Below, piece after piece: positions 51,801 through 64,000 of a stretch of 64,000 bases of DNA (position 1 is the stretch's first letter; each line of letters begins with the position of its first letter). Location: positions 50,248,001 through 50,312,000 of the forward strand of contig NC_134109.1 of NCBI RefSeq assembly GCF_040939455.1, read 5' to 3'. The stretch comes from Microcebus murinus (lineage: Eukaryota > Chordata > Mammalia > Primates > Cheirogaleidae). The translations under genes were made by a program, and so were the position numbers. Below the pieces are notes generated by a model. That model made no database searches. It saw only the letters and a list, made by a program, of their open reading frames with translations, and was not told the DNA's origin.

Positions 51801-52139
51801 TTTTTTTTTTTTTTTTTTTTTTTGAGACAGAGTCTCGCTTTGTTGTCCAGGCTAGAGTGAGTGCCGTGGCGTCAGCCTAGCTCACAGCAACCTCAAACTC
51901 CTGGGCTCGAGTGATCCTTCTGCCTCAGCCTCCCGAGTAGCTGGGACTACAGGCATGCGCCACCATGCCCGGCTAATTTTTTATATATATATCAGTTGGC
52001 CAATTAATTTCTTTCTATTTATAGTAGAGACGGGGTCTCGCTCTTGCTCAGGCTGGTTTTGAACTCCTGACCTTGAGCAATCCGCCCGCCTCGGCCTCCC
52101 AAGAGCTAGGATTACAGGCGTGAGCCACAGCGCCCGGCC
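51801..52139 (-). mobile_element. Alu SINE (strepsirrhine type), antisense
   Basis: T tract, TTGAGACAGAGTCTCGCTTT, the lemur linker as TTGGCCAATTAATTTCTTTC, and CAGCGCCCGGCC at the far end. CpGs are well kept, so it is young. A short target-site duplication TATTTCTT occurs at 51793-51800 and 52140-52147. Confidence 0.95.
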
Positions 52140-52147
52140 TATTTCTT

Positions 52148-55049
52148 GTATATTAAGTTTTTGAATAGCATGAACACACTGTGAAAACATTTAAATTTTA
52201 AACTTGTCATTTCAATTAAGGGAAATCATTGTAAATAATATCAACATGATTGTGTGGGAACAACAGATTTTGTAATTTTATCCTTCTTTTAGGAAACCAA
52301 AACTTCAACATTTTCTCCATGGATGCCTAGGTGCTATTAATTCCTTCCTCACATCAATTAAACCAAATGTATTTCAGAAGTACTGAGGAGGAAAGGAACG
52401 TATTAATAATTTTATCTCTGTAATGTATTAGTAGTCAGAATCATGATGGAACTACATAAAAATATGCCATAATTTAACTTTTTAAACCAGAGAGCCTAGT
52501 TTAAAAGTGAATATGATTAAGAATATTTTTTCTTTGCCTAAAGATCACATCGTCTATATTAAAATACATCAATTTACTGGACTGTTACAGTTTCTCATCT
52601 CTATATTTGAGAAAAAGTCACATGTCAGCAAAGATTTATTTTTATAAGCACTTGAAAATTTAGCTAAGGTACATTCTTTGAATTTAATATGTAAGCATTT
52701 TATTTCTGTAATCTACCTCACAGTGAAAAATAATATAAAAGAAAACATTATCTCTCTAGATCTTAGTCTAGAAGCCATGTATCAAGCTATTGGCATCTTT
52801 AAAATTTAATTACAATAATTCAAAGATACAATTATAGTCAAGAGTTCAGAATATAAACAGAACAATGCAATAAATATCTATTTGTGAAAGTCAACCAATT
52901 AACAATCTATATCTTGTCAATAGCAAAACTACTATGGAGATTAGAAGGAAACAAACAAATGTACCATGCAGGACCTTTCTCTTTCTTTCTGTTCAAAAGG
53001 ACCCTGAGGAAGGCAACTGTATATTTCTCTGACCTATTGGAATAGATTCCCTATCATCAATCACAATATTACAAGTAAATATTTAAAAACACTAATTATG
53101 ACTGTAACAAGAGTTTTATTGCCAGAAAATATATTTTTATATCAGTAAATAACTACTAATTTCCTGATTTATTTCAACACAATGTCTAAAACTCCTGCTA
53201 TGCTTATATATAGAAAAAATTTACTTATTTTATTCAGTGATAAAATGTATTATCAATTGGCATAAAGGTAAATGCAAATAACAGAGTTGCAAATCAGCCA
53301 ACTTTTATTACTGTACCACTTTGTTCATTCAGTATCACCAAGGGATGAAGTATGCATATAAGGGAATGTTCTGAATATAGACAACCCTCTGTACATATGA
53401 CAAATTCGACTTGTGTTGATTTGTATTTTTGCTGTTCAGCTGACTATACACAGTCAACATGTTGCCAGCAGGCAGGCAGCACACATATTAAGGTCCATCA
53501 GTCAACCTACTTCCTGGTGTTTGCTACAAGCAGCACCCGAGGAACCCCTCTCAATCTGACCATAAAAATGGCTGTCCTTCACAACTTCTCCACCTCAGGA
53601 CTTTGTCTTTAGCACAAGCCTTGGTCCAACCATGTGATTTTGGTCAAGCTGCAAAGGGGGATCTAAGAAAAATTTTTTAAAGTAAGAAAACTGTGGAAAA
53701 TAGCTAAGACACGAGGTACATGTACTCCCACGGATGTTTCCCCAGCATCCTTCCCAATGAAAGAATTATGACTTCAGCTTCATCTTTGTAAATTTAAAGT
53801 GTAAGCGGGTACAGAACATTTGACCTGCCCTTTTTAGACCTTTCACCACAACCCATTGCCCAGCACTACACATGGGAATGCAATCCCCTTATCTTTCCCA
53901 GGGTTACATTGCAAACCCTGTGTTGTACTCTACAATCAGTATTTACTCCCTTTCCCTTCCCATTTCCCACTTCCATCTTTTAAAATTAAAGTTCTGGATG
54001 CCTAAGGGGGTATCCCCTTTATTATACCAAATTCTCCTAACTAAAACATTCTTGTTTCTCCTTCATTCCAGAATTAAAACTTGATTGGCAGGCAGAAATC
54101 TACCCTTTATTCCATTCAATCACTTAAAATACCTGCATAAAATAAAAAATTATTGTGAGGGCAGCACTCTGCCTTCATCCAACAAAATATTAGCCTTGTG
54201 CTCAAAATAGAAAATGTATGATTTTATGGAACCAGATTGCTGTTCAGCATGAATTATTGAGTTCTGATTTTCTCCAAGATTCATTCCATTCATGTCGTTA
54301 TCTTTATGAGAGAGGAGTCAGCATCACATGACTGAAACTAAGAAAGGGGTGGGGATAACTGTTGATTTACTCTAACATTGATTATTATCAGGTAAGGGGC
54401 ACATATGAAAGAAGGTAAATACACCCAAATGTAAATTAGGGACAACGTTATTCCTTCTCACAGATGATTGCTGATAGGGGCAATTTATAAAGACCTTAAA
54501 GAACCATGTCCTCTAATTAAGTATGTATAATAATTATTTGAAAGTACTCATCTCAGCCTTGTTCATAATAACAGAAAATAATTTTAATATCTAACAACAA
54601 TAAGGTACTAGTTAAATAAATTATATCCACGATTTGGAATATTCTTTAGCCATTAAACTGACTTCCCCTATAAGAAATTCTCTCTAATGTTTATACCATG
54701 ATTTTTTAAAAAATTTTATCACATGGGCCTTGTGATTTAAATAGTTCTCTGAGAGATTTTTAGCCACTTCCCAGATACTTTCTCAGATGCCACCCTAAAT
54801 CAAATGCAAGTCATTATCTCCAGGCAGCCAAATTAATAATTCATTGCAGATTCTATCTGAGGACTGAGAATTTGGTAACAGCTGCCTTTGTTCAAAATAT
54901 TTGAAGTTTTATAAAAAAAAAAAAAAAAATATTTGAAGTTGGTCTGCCATTTTGTTTTGGCTTCAGTGATACAGGACATTTTGGATGTTTTTCAAAAAGA
55001 TTGCTTTGGAGAATCTTTATTAACATTCTTGCCTCAACATAGGTAAGCA
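52148..55049. other. Intron, mostly unique
   Basis: About 2.9 kb without a young repeat. The open stretches at 53352-53612 and 53872-54084 have no recognisable domain. The part at 53450-53800 is more GC-rich and may be an unidentified old repeat. An A tract interrupts a near-duplicate of ATATTTGAAGTT at 54895-54940. Confidence 0.45.
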
Positions 55050-55056
55050 GGAAACT

Positions 55057-55345
55057 TTTTCCCCCCAATTTATTTGTTTATTTTCTTTTTTAAAAAATGT
55101 CAGAATATTAGGGGGGTACAAAATTTTGGTTACATATATTGCCTTTGCATTGCCCAAGCCAGAGCTAAATGCGTGCCCATCCCCCACACAGTGTACTCCG
55201 CACTCATTAGTTATGAGTTCACCCATCCCCAACACCCAGCCCCATCCCCAGAACCTGATGAATATTACTTCCATGTGAACACCTAAGTGTTGATCAGTTA
55301 GTATCAATTTGATGCAAGTACATGTGGTGCTTGTTTTTCCATTCA
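55057..55345 (-). mobile_element. L1 3' end, antisense, of a rearranged L1
   Basis: A T-rich start (TTTATTTGTTTATTTTC, 55070-55086) is followed by GGGGGGTACAAAATTTTGGT and TCCCCCACACAGTGTACTCC, the reverse complement of the lemur L1 3' UTR. Part of the 118-codon minus-strand open stretch here is L1 3' UTR, not coding. Confidence 0.85.
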
Positions 55346-55582
55346 CTTTGAAGAATGGACCACAATGAGATATCATCTAATGCCAATGAGAGTGGCTTTT
55401 ATCAAAAAGTCCCTAATTAACAAATGCTGGTGAGGATGCAGAGAGCTAGGAACACTCTTACACTACTGGTGGGACTGCAAATTAGTACAACCTCTGTGGG
55501 AAGTAATTTGGAGCTATCTCAAAGAACTAAAAATAGAAATACCATTTGATCCGGCAATCCCGCTACTAGGCATCTACCCAAG
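55346..55582 (+). mobile_element. L1 ORF2 C-terminal piece, inverted 5' part of the same L1
   Basis: CACAATGAGATATCATCTAA, GGAACACTCTTACACTACTG, GGTGGGACTGCAAATTAGTA and CCGGCAATCCCGCTACTAGG are plus-strand L1, while the adjoining 3' end is minus-strand. GGAAACT occurs at both outer edges (55050 and 55583) and may be the target-site duplication. Confidence 0.85.
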
Positions 55583-55589
55583 GGAAACT

Positions 55590-56951
55590 CTTAATATATT
55601 AGTAAAACTTCTCAAATCTTTCTCTCCTATCAAATCATGAAAATTATTCTTTGTGTTACGGGCTATATTTAAGTGGAAGACAAGGACTTAATACAAAAGT
55701 TGACACCTAATGCCTCTGCTTACTACTTGGAAATTCCCATTGATAAAATTATAATAGCATATCATAGAACAATGAATCAATTTTACAAAAGTAGCTTACA
55801 TTCTCTGAAAATCACCTAAAATTTGTCTTTCAGGAGATGCTTACAAAGACACACAAAACACATAAACAAAAATTTTGATATTGATAAAAATCAACCTTTA
55901 CTCACAATTGTTATGTTGAAATAAGACTGGAAATTTTATTTAAAATACACATAACTGCTTGATATTTGAAGCAGCTCTTTATCAAACTAATTTTTCTTTA
56001 GAAAGACCAAATTAGATATTTTATTTTTACATGTAAAAATGTTTCTAGGAATATAAACCACTAAATGTATATGTTGCCTTTTAGTATCAAAAGAATTAAA
56101 AGATTTTTCTGGGAGCATGAATGATTTGGGGGTTATAGAGAAAATTCTAAAAGAGTCTTGTTTCTATAACAATGAAATAATATAAATTTGCTAATTGTCC
56201 TTATATTGTCATTGTATCCAGAATTCAGTAATAAAGGGAGTCCGATCTTATTCATTTATTCTTTCAATATTTGTGTACTAAGCCTCAGTGCCCACTGCTA
56301 TTGCTGACATTGGGAATTCAAAGGTCTATGATGAAATGTCCAACATAAATAGACTCATAAATATCTAAAAGTTTTAAATATAGAATATCAAAAGTGAAAT
56401 CATATAGGTAAATCACAAGGTAAATCTAGGGAATATGAGGAATCTATTCAACTTATTTGCTAGAACTCAAATAATTTAAGATGATATATTTTAGTTCTGG
56501 GCTTCATTAGACATAATATTGTAAGGAACCCATAATTGGTTCATTCTATAAAATATTTCTAGAAAACTAGTGTTCTGAATTATATTTAGACAAAACTGGA
56601 GGGAATCTATTTCAGAGAAAGGTTGCTCAAATAAAAAAATTTTCCTCACCTCTGAAAACTAAAAGAGGATTTGTAGCATTGTTTTTGTTGTATCGTTCAA
56701 ATAAATTTATTATTGTTTTAAAATCAATACGAAACTTTTTATGTGAAGAACTGATATTGCTTAAGGAAGATTCCATTGTTGGTTTTGTCATGGAAATTTA
56801 TATGTTTTTGTAAGTAACAATTTTGAAGAACATCAGGAATAAACGATGCCAGGATTATTGCCAAGTTTACATTTGTCTCCTCAGTTTCTCAACTGAAATT
56901 GATCTGCACATCAAAACTCCAAATTTAGGTTTGTTTCATTCATTTTTGTAG
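55590..56951. other. Intron end, with possible L2 relic at 56250-56340
   Basis: ATTCATTTATTCTTTCAATATTTGTGTACTAAGCC (56251-56285) resembles a reverse-complement L2 tail, weakly. The last 150 bases before the exon look like unique sequence. Confidence 0.4.
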
Positions 56952-57057
56952 CTCATTTTTGAAGGTATTCGAGGTCCTGGCATAGAAGGTGACATTGCCA
57001 TTGACGATGTATCAATTGCAGAAGGAGAATGTGCAAAACAAGACCTAACGACTAAGA
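56952..57057 (+). CDS. MDGA2: MDGA2 coding exon: MAM domain, last part
   Basis: Acceptor TTTTTGTAG ends at 56951 and donor GTAAGTG starts at 57058. It is phase 0 in and phase 1 out, with 35 full codons. The translation is [20 protein letters not shown] followed by [18 protein letters not shown] is the most diagnostic MAM signature, and the following E-C supplies the fourth conserved cysteine. With the two earlier exons carrying cysteines, all four MAM cysteines are present, so the domain looks intact. Confidence 0.97.
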
Positions 57058-57515
57058 GTAAGTGTCTTTTCTTGGGACTGGTTTGATGTGATGATAAAGT
57101 AACATAACTACTATTAAATTACTATATTCCAAATTTAAAAAACAAACTTATTTTTACTTTATTTAGATATTTCTTATATCTAAGACCCTAAAGTTTTGGA
57201 GGTATTTTTAACTTAAGGTATTAAATTCAATTATAGACATAGTTGACCTAAGATAAAATGGAATTAATTTTGATTTGAATTGATGTAAGGAAAGGCTGCT
57301 TTGATTTTTAATTATTTTATTTTATTTTATACTATTTATTTCTGAGAATTTTTAAATTTTTTAAAAATATCTGGCAAATCTATATACTCAGCACACATTT
57401 ATATAACCATAAATGTTTTTATTCCCTCAACAGTTTATGAATATATTTTCTAGATCTAACTTTGCCAACCATTTTTGTCAAAATGGTTAAGGATTTTTTG
57501 TAAAGACTCTTAAAG

Positions 57516-57600
57516 TGTGTGTGTGTGTGTATACATATATATATATATACACATATATATATACACATATATATATATATATACACACACATATATATAA
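57516..57600. repeat. (GT)n(AT)n(AC)n compound microsatellite
   Basis: GT repeat of seven units, then alternating AT and ATACAC blocks for about 70 bases. Confidence 0.95.
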
Positions 57601-58839
57601 TGTAATGAAATAACTCTATTTATTTTCTGATATAATTTATCTCCTTTTATCTACCCGCAACGTAGTTTAATAATTTGGTTTTCACTTTATATTGTGGTTT
57701 GAATATTAAGGTTTAATGATATTTTGTTTTTTCACCATGTGTTCATTTTTTAATAGAAGATTTATAAATTAGAAAAAGGTAAATAATTCAAAAAAATTTA
57801 GAATTATGTGTTGAGATGCTTCTTGAAATCTTCATCTTCATATTACACGTTTGAAGCTAAGAAGACTAACATCATTCCTATTAAAAATGACTGCAATTGA
57901 AGGACTTTAATTTTGTAGCTATGTAAAGTGGTAGTAATCAAGCTAAAATTATACAAATAACTCAGTTATTTAGCATATACAAAAGCATGAAAATACTTGT
58001 TACATAAGTCTAGAACAAATCAGAGTCTTTGCTAATTTACTATATTTGGTGAGAAATGATATCGGTCTACATGTTAAAAGTCAAATTTGTACAACTATTC
58101 ACTGATTGCTCATGTAAACTGAATTGACTCCATTTTTAAGCATTGTAAAAGGACAAAAACTAAGATTATGTATAACAATGAGCCATTTTGCTCATAGTTT
58201 CTTGTCATTACCCGTAGCATTTCAAATAACACATTTAGTAAAAATTTCTCCCTGCTGCTGGCTAATTCTGCTTTAGGAAACCAGAAACTACACCCAAATG
58301 AACTAGGTTTGTTTAATGCACAGAAAAACATGCATTCTCCTAAGAGGAGAATGAGATTCCTATTGAATTTCTAACTGAAAGTCATTAAAATTTTATATGA
58401 AATGTTATATTTTCATAATTTAATAACAAAGAAATATCATAAATTAATTTTGATAAATTGAGTTAAACTTTCCGTAGTAAGAAAACAAGAGAAAATAATT
58501 TACTTCCTAGAGGAGAATGCATAACTGATAAGAGTAGCCACAGTAAAACCACCATGAAAGCCCATAGGGAACCTCATTACTACACCATAGAACATTTTTA
58601 TAATCAGTTTTTTTCTCCTTAACTAATAAATCCAGGGAAATGTGTGGCAGTTTTAAATAAGATATATCTATATTTATTGGAGGTATTTTTATTTAACCTC
58701 TATAAATCAGGAAAAAGAATCCTAATTGAACAAAAATATTCTATTTAGTATGAGAAAGTATTCTATTAAATTTGTGTCTATTTAATTATCATTTATTAAG
58801 TTCATTTTGAAGAATAGCATTTGTTTCATGAATATGAAA

Positions 58840-58879
58840 CTAATGTTGAAATTAATGTTAAAATTAATGTTGAAATTAT
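58840..58879. repeat. Short tandem repeat, about 12-bp period
   Basis: Units of the form AATGTTGAAATT and AATGTTAAAATT repeat three to four times. Confidence 0.8.
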
Positions 58880-59775
58880 GTTGTGTTCAGCCTGACAGAC
58901 ACAAGCATTTTCCTAACTGCTTGGGTTCCCAACCTTTCCCAGGCAGTAAATGGTACTATGTACCACACCATCAGGAGCTAAAATTATATGATTCTATTCT
59001 AAAAGCCTGGCTTTCTCCTAGCCATGAGCCATGTTGTAACTTTACCTAGGTTAATGATTTGGAGATGCTTGTGTTAGCTCCCTAGGTAAAATATGCATTT
59101 TAAGAGGAATTATTTGGACACAAGGCTTTAACAAAAATAACCAGTTGCTGTAGGACTCTCAAGGTAGATTGGTGGAAGGGATTTTTCAGTTAGAATGGAC
59201 TTCATAGTGCTTCTAAAAGTTAAACTGAAGAGGAAATTATTTACACAATTTATAAATAATGGACTGCTGTAAACATAATCTACTAGTTGCAATAGTTAAT
59301 TTATCTACCAATAAACCATCCCTCTCTAATTTTTATTATGAACAATTTTTCTCTTAGTCTCCAAGCTTAAATGCTTCTGGAAGCTTGAAAAAAATAAAAT
59401 AAAAGCTCATCTTTTTAAGATTTTTAAACATCTTCTCAATGTGCATGCTTCCATATGTCTAGCAGAACTCTGAGGTTGAGCTCAATGGCAAACCTACATG
59501 AATATCTTATAAATAAGTTTACATATCATGTTGTATCAATTTGAAATACGCAAATATTTTTATTTTATCAGATGTCTTGCCATATATTCAAGTTATTTTC
59601 CCTTTTACTTGCCTTAGCAATGAAGCTGATAAACGAAACTAAACAAAAATATATATTTTCCAAAAATATTTTCCATAAACTTGTTTTGTCACTCCACCAA
59701 AGTTGTGTTAATAGCTATGTAGAGTGCTTATTCTCCTTTATTTTATTTTTTGGCATTTATTTTCCTTATCTTTAG

Positions 59776-59864
59776 ATTCCGTTGATGGTGCTGTTGGGAT
59801 TTTGGTTCATATATGGCTTTTTCCGGTTATCGTCCTCATCTCTATCCTAAGTCCTCGAAGGTGA
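59776..59864 (+). CDS. MDGA2: MDGA2 terminal coding exon: GPI-attachment signal and stop
   Basis: Acceptor TTATCTTTAG ends at 59775. The exon takes one base (A) to complete an Asn codon, then reads [20 protein letters not shown] and ISILSPRR to a TGA at 59862-59864. A short small-residue stretch (N-S-V-D-G-A), a hydrophobic run of about 20 residues and no long cytoplasmic tail are the layout of a GPI-attachment signal; the peptide is expected to be cleaved in the ER and replaced by the anchor. Which of N, S, D or G is the omega residue cannot be settled by eye. This fixes the C terminus and reading frame of all the upstream exons. Confidence 0.95.
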
Positions 59865-61710
59865 CCTTATCCTGGCAGAGGCTATAAAAGATTCACCAGG
59901 CACTGGCATGAAGAAAGAGTCTTTGTAAATGGACATTGAAAAACAAACTACCAAAGATTCCTCCACTGACTACTGACTCAAAAATAAAATAATAAAAACA
60001 AATTTTTTTAAGCACTGGGGATAAAAAGACATCATGGAAGTATAACTTATTCCAAACTACACATAAAAGATAATCTTGACCTGAGTAGAGAAGAGACCTT
60101 CAGGTGCTTTTGTGGCTAAAAAGATTACAGCATCATCTGGTTGAACTCTGGAAAAAAAAAAAAAAAGAAAAAAAAAAAGAGCTATAGAAATCCTTGTCAA
60201 AGCACAAAGTCACGGCTGGTTTTGTTTCAAATGAATAGTTTGCTTGTTACCATGGAAACCTAATGGCCTGCCAACAAAAACCTCACTGTAAACAGGGTAC
60301 GTGAAGAGCTGGCATTTATTTTCCTTTTGAGAAGGTTTTACGTAGAGAATTAAATAAATGTAGGCCCTTTTACCTTTGGCTGTTACCCTTCCTTGAAAAC
60401 AACCCGAACTCAGAATTATTTAAAGCATTCATGTTCCTCCCCACCTTAGCCCCAACCCACCTTTATTATTATTATTTTTTCTCCCATGGCTAAGCTAGAT
60501 AACTGTATGCTGTCTCTTTTTGCATGCACTACTATCCAGGATGGTAAACCTGGGCTTACATACTACACAGGCTTATCGGAGTTTGCTTGCGGCCACTTGA
60601 ACACCCAAACTGCGTCATCTGTTCCAACGAAGAAACCAAACCACCATCTTTTATAAATTGCCATGGAAACCAAGTGCCTTCAATGAAACAAGCCTGAATA
60701 ATTTTCAACTCAGAAGCTTGCACTGCTAAGAGTGGTTTGTGTAAAACTATTTTATAAACAAACTACAGAGCCTAAATGTGCAAATTACAGGCAAGACAAC
60801 AAAGCCGCTTCTGAAGAAGAAAGGACGGAAGCTGCTGCGTAAGCCCATGCAGACAGGATATTTGTTGTTTAACCTCCTAGACAGCCATGGCCTTTCGGCT
60901 TATTGTCCATTAGAAAATAACTTCCATTGAGACCAGACATGGAGCAACACTTTTTTTTCTTCCAGGTTATTAAATGGGTCAACCAGAGCAAAAGGTTGTT
61001 AAGATAATACTTAGCGCAGAAGGTGGTAAAACACAAAAGTGATTTTTTTACTCTAACCTCCATTTGAAATGAAATTGGCCCTAGCTTTAGAGGGAACAAG
61101 AAAATGTTTGTGATTGCAGTGCATACAAACTCTACAGCGGAACTGGGCCTGAAAAATCTGGCTTTATTCTAAACACTGAGGGTAATATGCCTCTGCCCTT
61201 TAGTCAGACTCTGTGCAAATTGTGAAATATTATTTTATTATTTTACCAAGATTAAAAAAACACTTTTACAAAAAAACAAAAACCTGTAAAAATGATTTTG
61301 AGCTACCTGAGGACAAATCATACCTTTAACCAGCCAGTTTTCCAATGCATTGTAAATTTCACTTAAACCTGTTGATTATGAAAATTTGAAGATCTTTTTC
61401 CTTAAATTATCTCAGCTTTTAACTTCATTTAAAAAGACTTTTGTCTAAAGAAGATTATTATTATTATTATTATATGTTCTTTCAACACCCCAGGATTAAA
61501 AAAACTGATTATGCAAATAATTGGGATATAAGTATTAAATTATAACATTTGCAAATATTAATATAAAAAGCACAACAAAATGTAGTGGAAAAATGACAAA
61601 GCTTGATTTTTAAAAAATAATTCTGTAGAAATGTTTGTGCAAATTCAGTAATTCAACTTAAAATATAATTTTACAGCTATGTTCAATAAAGCCTCTTTCC
61701 AGGTAAGGTA
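59865..61710 (+). other. MDGA2: MDGA2 3' untranslated region
   Basis: Sequence from the stop codon to the first strong poly(A) site is free of recognisable Alu, L1 or MIR copies, unlike the introns, and less AT-rich. It contains possible proximal poly(A) hexamers (AATAAA at 59983, 59991 and 60353), an A-rich tract at 60149-60180, two near-palindromic CCATGGAAAC motifs (60246 and 60657), and a TTA repeat around 61456-61472. The 3' end is inferred from the AATAAA at 61685 followed by a GU-rich stretch. A longer 3' UTR ending downstream is possible. Confidence 0.75.
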
Positions 61711-61735
61711 TGACAAGCGGTACGTGTGTTTGTTG
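61685..61735 (+). terminator. MDGA2 poly(A) signal and GU-rich downstream element
   Basis: A canonical AATAAA at 61685-61690 is followed about 35 nt later by GTACGTGTGTTTGTTG, a typical GU-rich cleavage-stimulation element. Cleavage would fall near 61703-61715. It is the best-formed signal after the stop codon. Other AATAAA hexamers in this AT-rich region lack a good downstream element. Confidence 0.7.
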
Positions 61736-64000
61736 AGCAATGTTCACTGATCACTAAAATGAGATTAGTTATACAACTTATTGGTTATGTTACCATGGGA
61801 TAAATCTTCAGTGCTTCATATATACTAATATCTTCAGGAAGAAATTTTAATAGGAACTCCCTGATGCACTCTCCTATATTTGTAATACATGTGAAAACAA
61901 TGTTAAACCTTTGAAGGTAAAATATGAAACATATATAAACTTGGAGCTTAATGTATATTTTCATAGTTAAAAAGGGGACCAGTCTGAATATCTAGGTAGT
62001 GATAGAATTGAGCTAAACCAAGTCCTTTAAATTAAACAAAATAAACAAATGAGTTCCATAACTTATTTGAACAAATTAGACATACTGAAAATTTTGCAGA
62101 ATTTCAAAGTCACCTATCTATTTTATCAAACCAAAGATATTCAAGTAAACAATATCTGGGGACTTAGCTTAATATGTACAAAATCTCCCTTCACTCTGAC
62201 TTCCATTTTGTGGCAACTAACCCATTCTCTCCACTATCCCATGTTAGTAGATTGCCCTTTTAAATTGATTTTCTACACTGTCATTGCTGATAATATCAAT
62301 AAAAATATTTTAGATCTAAAAAGAGAGGCTTAACCCATTGCCTTCTTTCCTTGATCTTAAGTTGATTTGAATGAGGCTTTTGCAAAAAACTAAAAAAAAA
62401 GAAAAAAAAAACCTATATTCAGAATATTTGAATATATATGTGTCCTATCCAGGAAGACAATCAATTTTACTTTTCTCCTAAGTAATCCTTCACAAAGAAA
62501 TTGCTATAAGGGAAAGTTTCAATCCTACTACTAAGCATTCATAAAATACTAAAATCTTTCCCAACCTCTCACACAGTAAGAATACACAATGCTTCAGAAG
62601 TTGATGAGAACTGGCTGGTACTTCGAAAATTAATTTTAATTAAATTTTTGAGAAATTGCGGATGAATGTGAAGAACAAAGGGGTAATCAGAAATACAAAG
62701 CAATCAGACTTACTGAGATGGTAAATAAATTATATGTGTATCTCAAGTGGGTTCTGGATCATCTATGTAAAACAACAAACTGAATTAGAATCAATGTTTT
62801 TTACTTCAGATCAAATGTTCAGTGTCTGTAATTGAAAGTAAATGGATAAAATGGAGAAAATTTTAAGAGATTGAGATAAATGAAATTTAAATTTTGTTAA
62901 GTAGCCACTTCTTTAATATTAGTGATAATAATGACTTTAAAATATTTATACATTTAGCAATTGCCTTCCTTTTCTTAATTTTTTTGTATTTATTATGAAT
63001 TAGGCTAACTAACATATTTCTTCTTTTCCATTTTGATAACACATCCAAAATGTGATTGATGCCAATATTTTTTATTCTTTTACAGGAAGGCATCAGGCAA
63101 GGGAGCTTTTAATTTACGTGGTATATTCCTTCTCCCAGAAATCTCCTACTGCCAGTAATTGATCCCAATTAATTAGAAGCATTACTTTACTTCATCAGTT
63201 CAAAGATGCTTGTTTCTCTACATTTTAACATCTCTGCAATTGGGCTTTTAATTACAATTAGCAGCATTTCTGTGTAGTGATATTTAAAATGCATCTTAGA
63301 ACTAAGGGCAATCTTAGATATGATGAAATTCACTAAAATCACTGAAGTGACAAATAATGGCTAATATTACTACTTTTCAACAAACACAGAAGTGAGAAAA
63401 AGATACCCAATCATATATGTGGGATTTATATTAAATGTTCATTGACTATGCAGTATTTAAAAATGACATGACTTTTACTTTGTCCTTTTTAAAAATCTGA
63501 GTCATTTCCTTTGTACATTATATACATATCTAGCCTTGCTTTTTTTTTCTTTTTTCCTGCTACCTATTTTTTGTTCCATCACTAATTACAATATGCTATG
63601 TATCCCTGGATTAAAATGGTTCCTGGTTCCATGTGATTCACAGTCCTTATTAGGTCAGAAGTTTGGCCTGCCATTAAATTTTCTTTAAAGAAACTTGAAA
63701 GATGCATGGTACACAACATACCACAGTGTCATACAATAGGCTAAACTAATGGTATTTCATTTCACATATATCACAGAATTGACTTTGGCATGGCAATGAA
63801 TTATGATAATTATAAATAATCCGAATTAGAACCCAGCTAGTCAGTTATATCATGTAATAAATAGTAAAAATAATCCCATTCTTTACTTTTATATTTTAAA
63901 ATATGATGAAATACAAATTACAACTGTACTAACTTTTCACCAAACATGCATTTTTATTTTAAAGACTTTATAATAAACTTATATGTCAATAAAATGTGTA
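61711..64000. other. Downstream intergenic region; possible conserved block 63085-63300
   Basis: No gene is seen after the MDGA2 poly(A) site. Open stretches at 62049-62333 (+) and 62887-63093 (-) show no domain and no start or splice context. The part at 63085-63300 is repeat-free and dense in TAATT cores (see findings). Confidence 0.5.

Larger units (their letters stand above)
57058..59775. other. Last intron, no recognised Alu or L1
   Basis: About 2.7 kb. Apart from the microsatellite at 57516-57600, no repeat family was recognised. A run of AAATTAATGTTGAAATTAATG units occurs at 58840-58880, giving the LMLKLMLKLMLK-like open stretch, which is a short tandem repeat and not coding. Confidence 0.55.

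Noticed and set aside
53352..53612. 86-codon open stretch with several cysteines, possible hidden exon
   Set aside because: No matching acceptor/donor phase with MDGA2 exons and no recognised domain; MDGA2 is already complete without it.
63972..63993. Two AATAAA hexamers at the window end as the main MDGA2 poly(A) site
   Set aside because: No GU-rich element is visible before the window ends and a better-formed site exists at 61685; a distal alternative cannot be excluded.

Overview
The window is nuclear DNA of a primate, most likely a lemur-type strepsirrhine. It is AT-rich and dominated by interspersed repeats. The young Alu copies carry the strepsirrhine linker (GAAATTAATTGGCCAACTAA between the two arms), and the L1 3' ends and old L1M/HAL1, MIR, L2 and MaLR relics are typical of a placental mammal. 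No bacterial, plasmid or phage features are present, and no tRNA or rRNA genes were seen.

Only one real protein-coding gene is visible, on the + strand: the 3' part of MDGA2 (MAM domain-containing glycosylphosphatidylinositol anchor protein 2). Seven coding exons (16456-16633, 20790-20810, 24073-24228, 24696-24854, 40140-40270, 56952-57057, 59776-59864) join in frame to 279 codons plus a stop. All have AG/GT borders and compatible phases. They encode the end of the fibronectin type III domain, a 7-residue linker made by a 21-nt microexon, the whole MAM domain over four exons, and the C-terminal GPI-attachment signal. The 3' UTR follows to a canonical AATAAA at 61685. Earlier exons (signal peptide, Ig domains, start of FNIII) lie upstream of the window.

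Layout: 1-16455 is intron, full of L1 and Alu copies. 16456-24854 holds four exons with fairly repeat-poor introns. 24855-40139 is a 15.3-kb intron with a large inverted duplication (27553-28202 against 29151-29792), MIRs, Alus, a rearranged L1, a HAL1-like element and an MLT1 LTR. 40271-56951 is a 16.7-kb intron with Alus, an antisense HAL1-like element, a GGAA tract, three L1 copies and a hAT-like relic. 57058-59775 is the last intron. 61711-64000 is intergenic with a possible conserved non-coding block.

The points most worth a second look are: the MDGA2 microexon with an upstream UGC in its polypyrimidine tract; the ~640-bp inverted duplication whose direction of copying can be read from a truncated LTR; and five separate L1 insertions that all show the 5' inversion typical of twin priming. 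I found no new defence system, operon-like module or other undescribed gene system.
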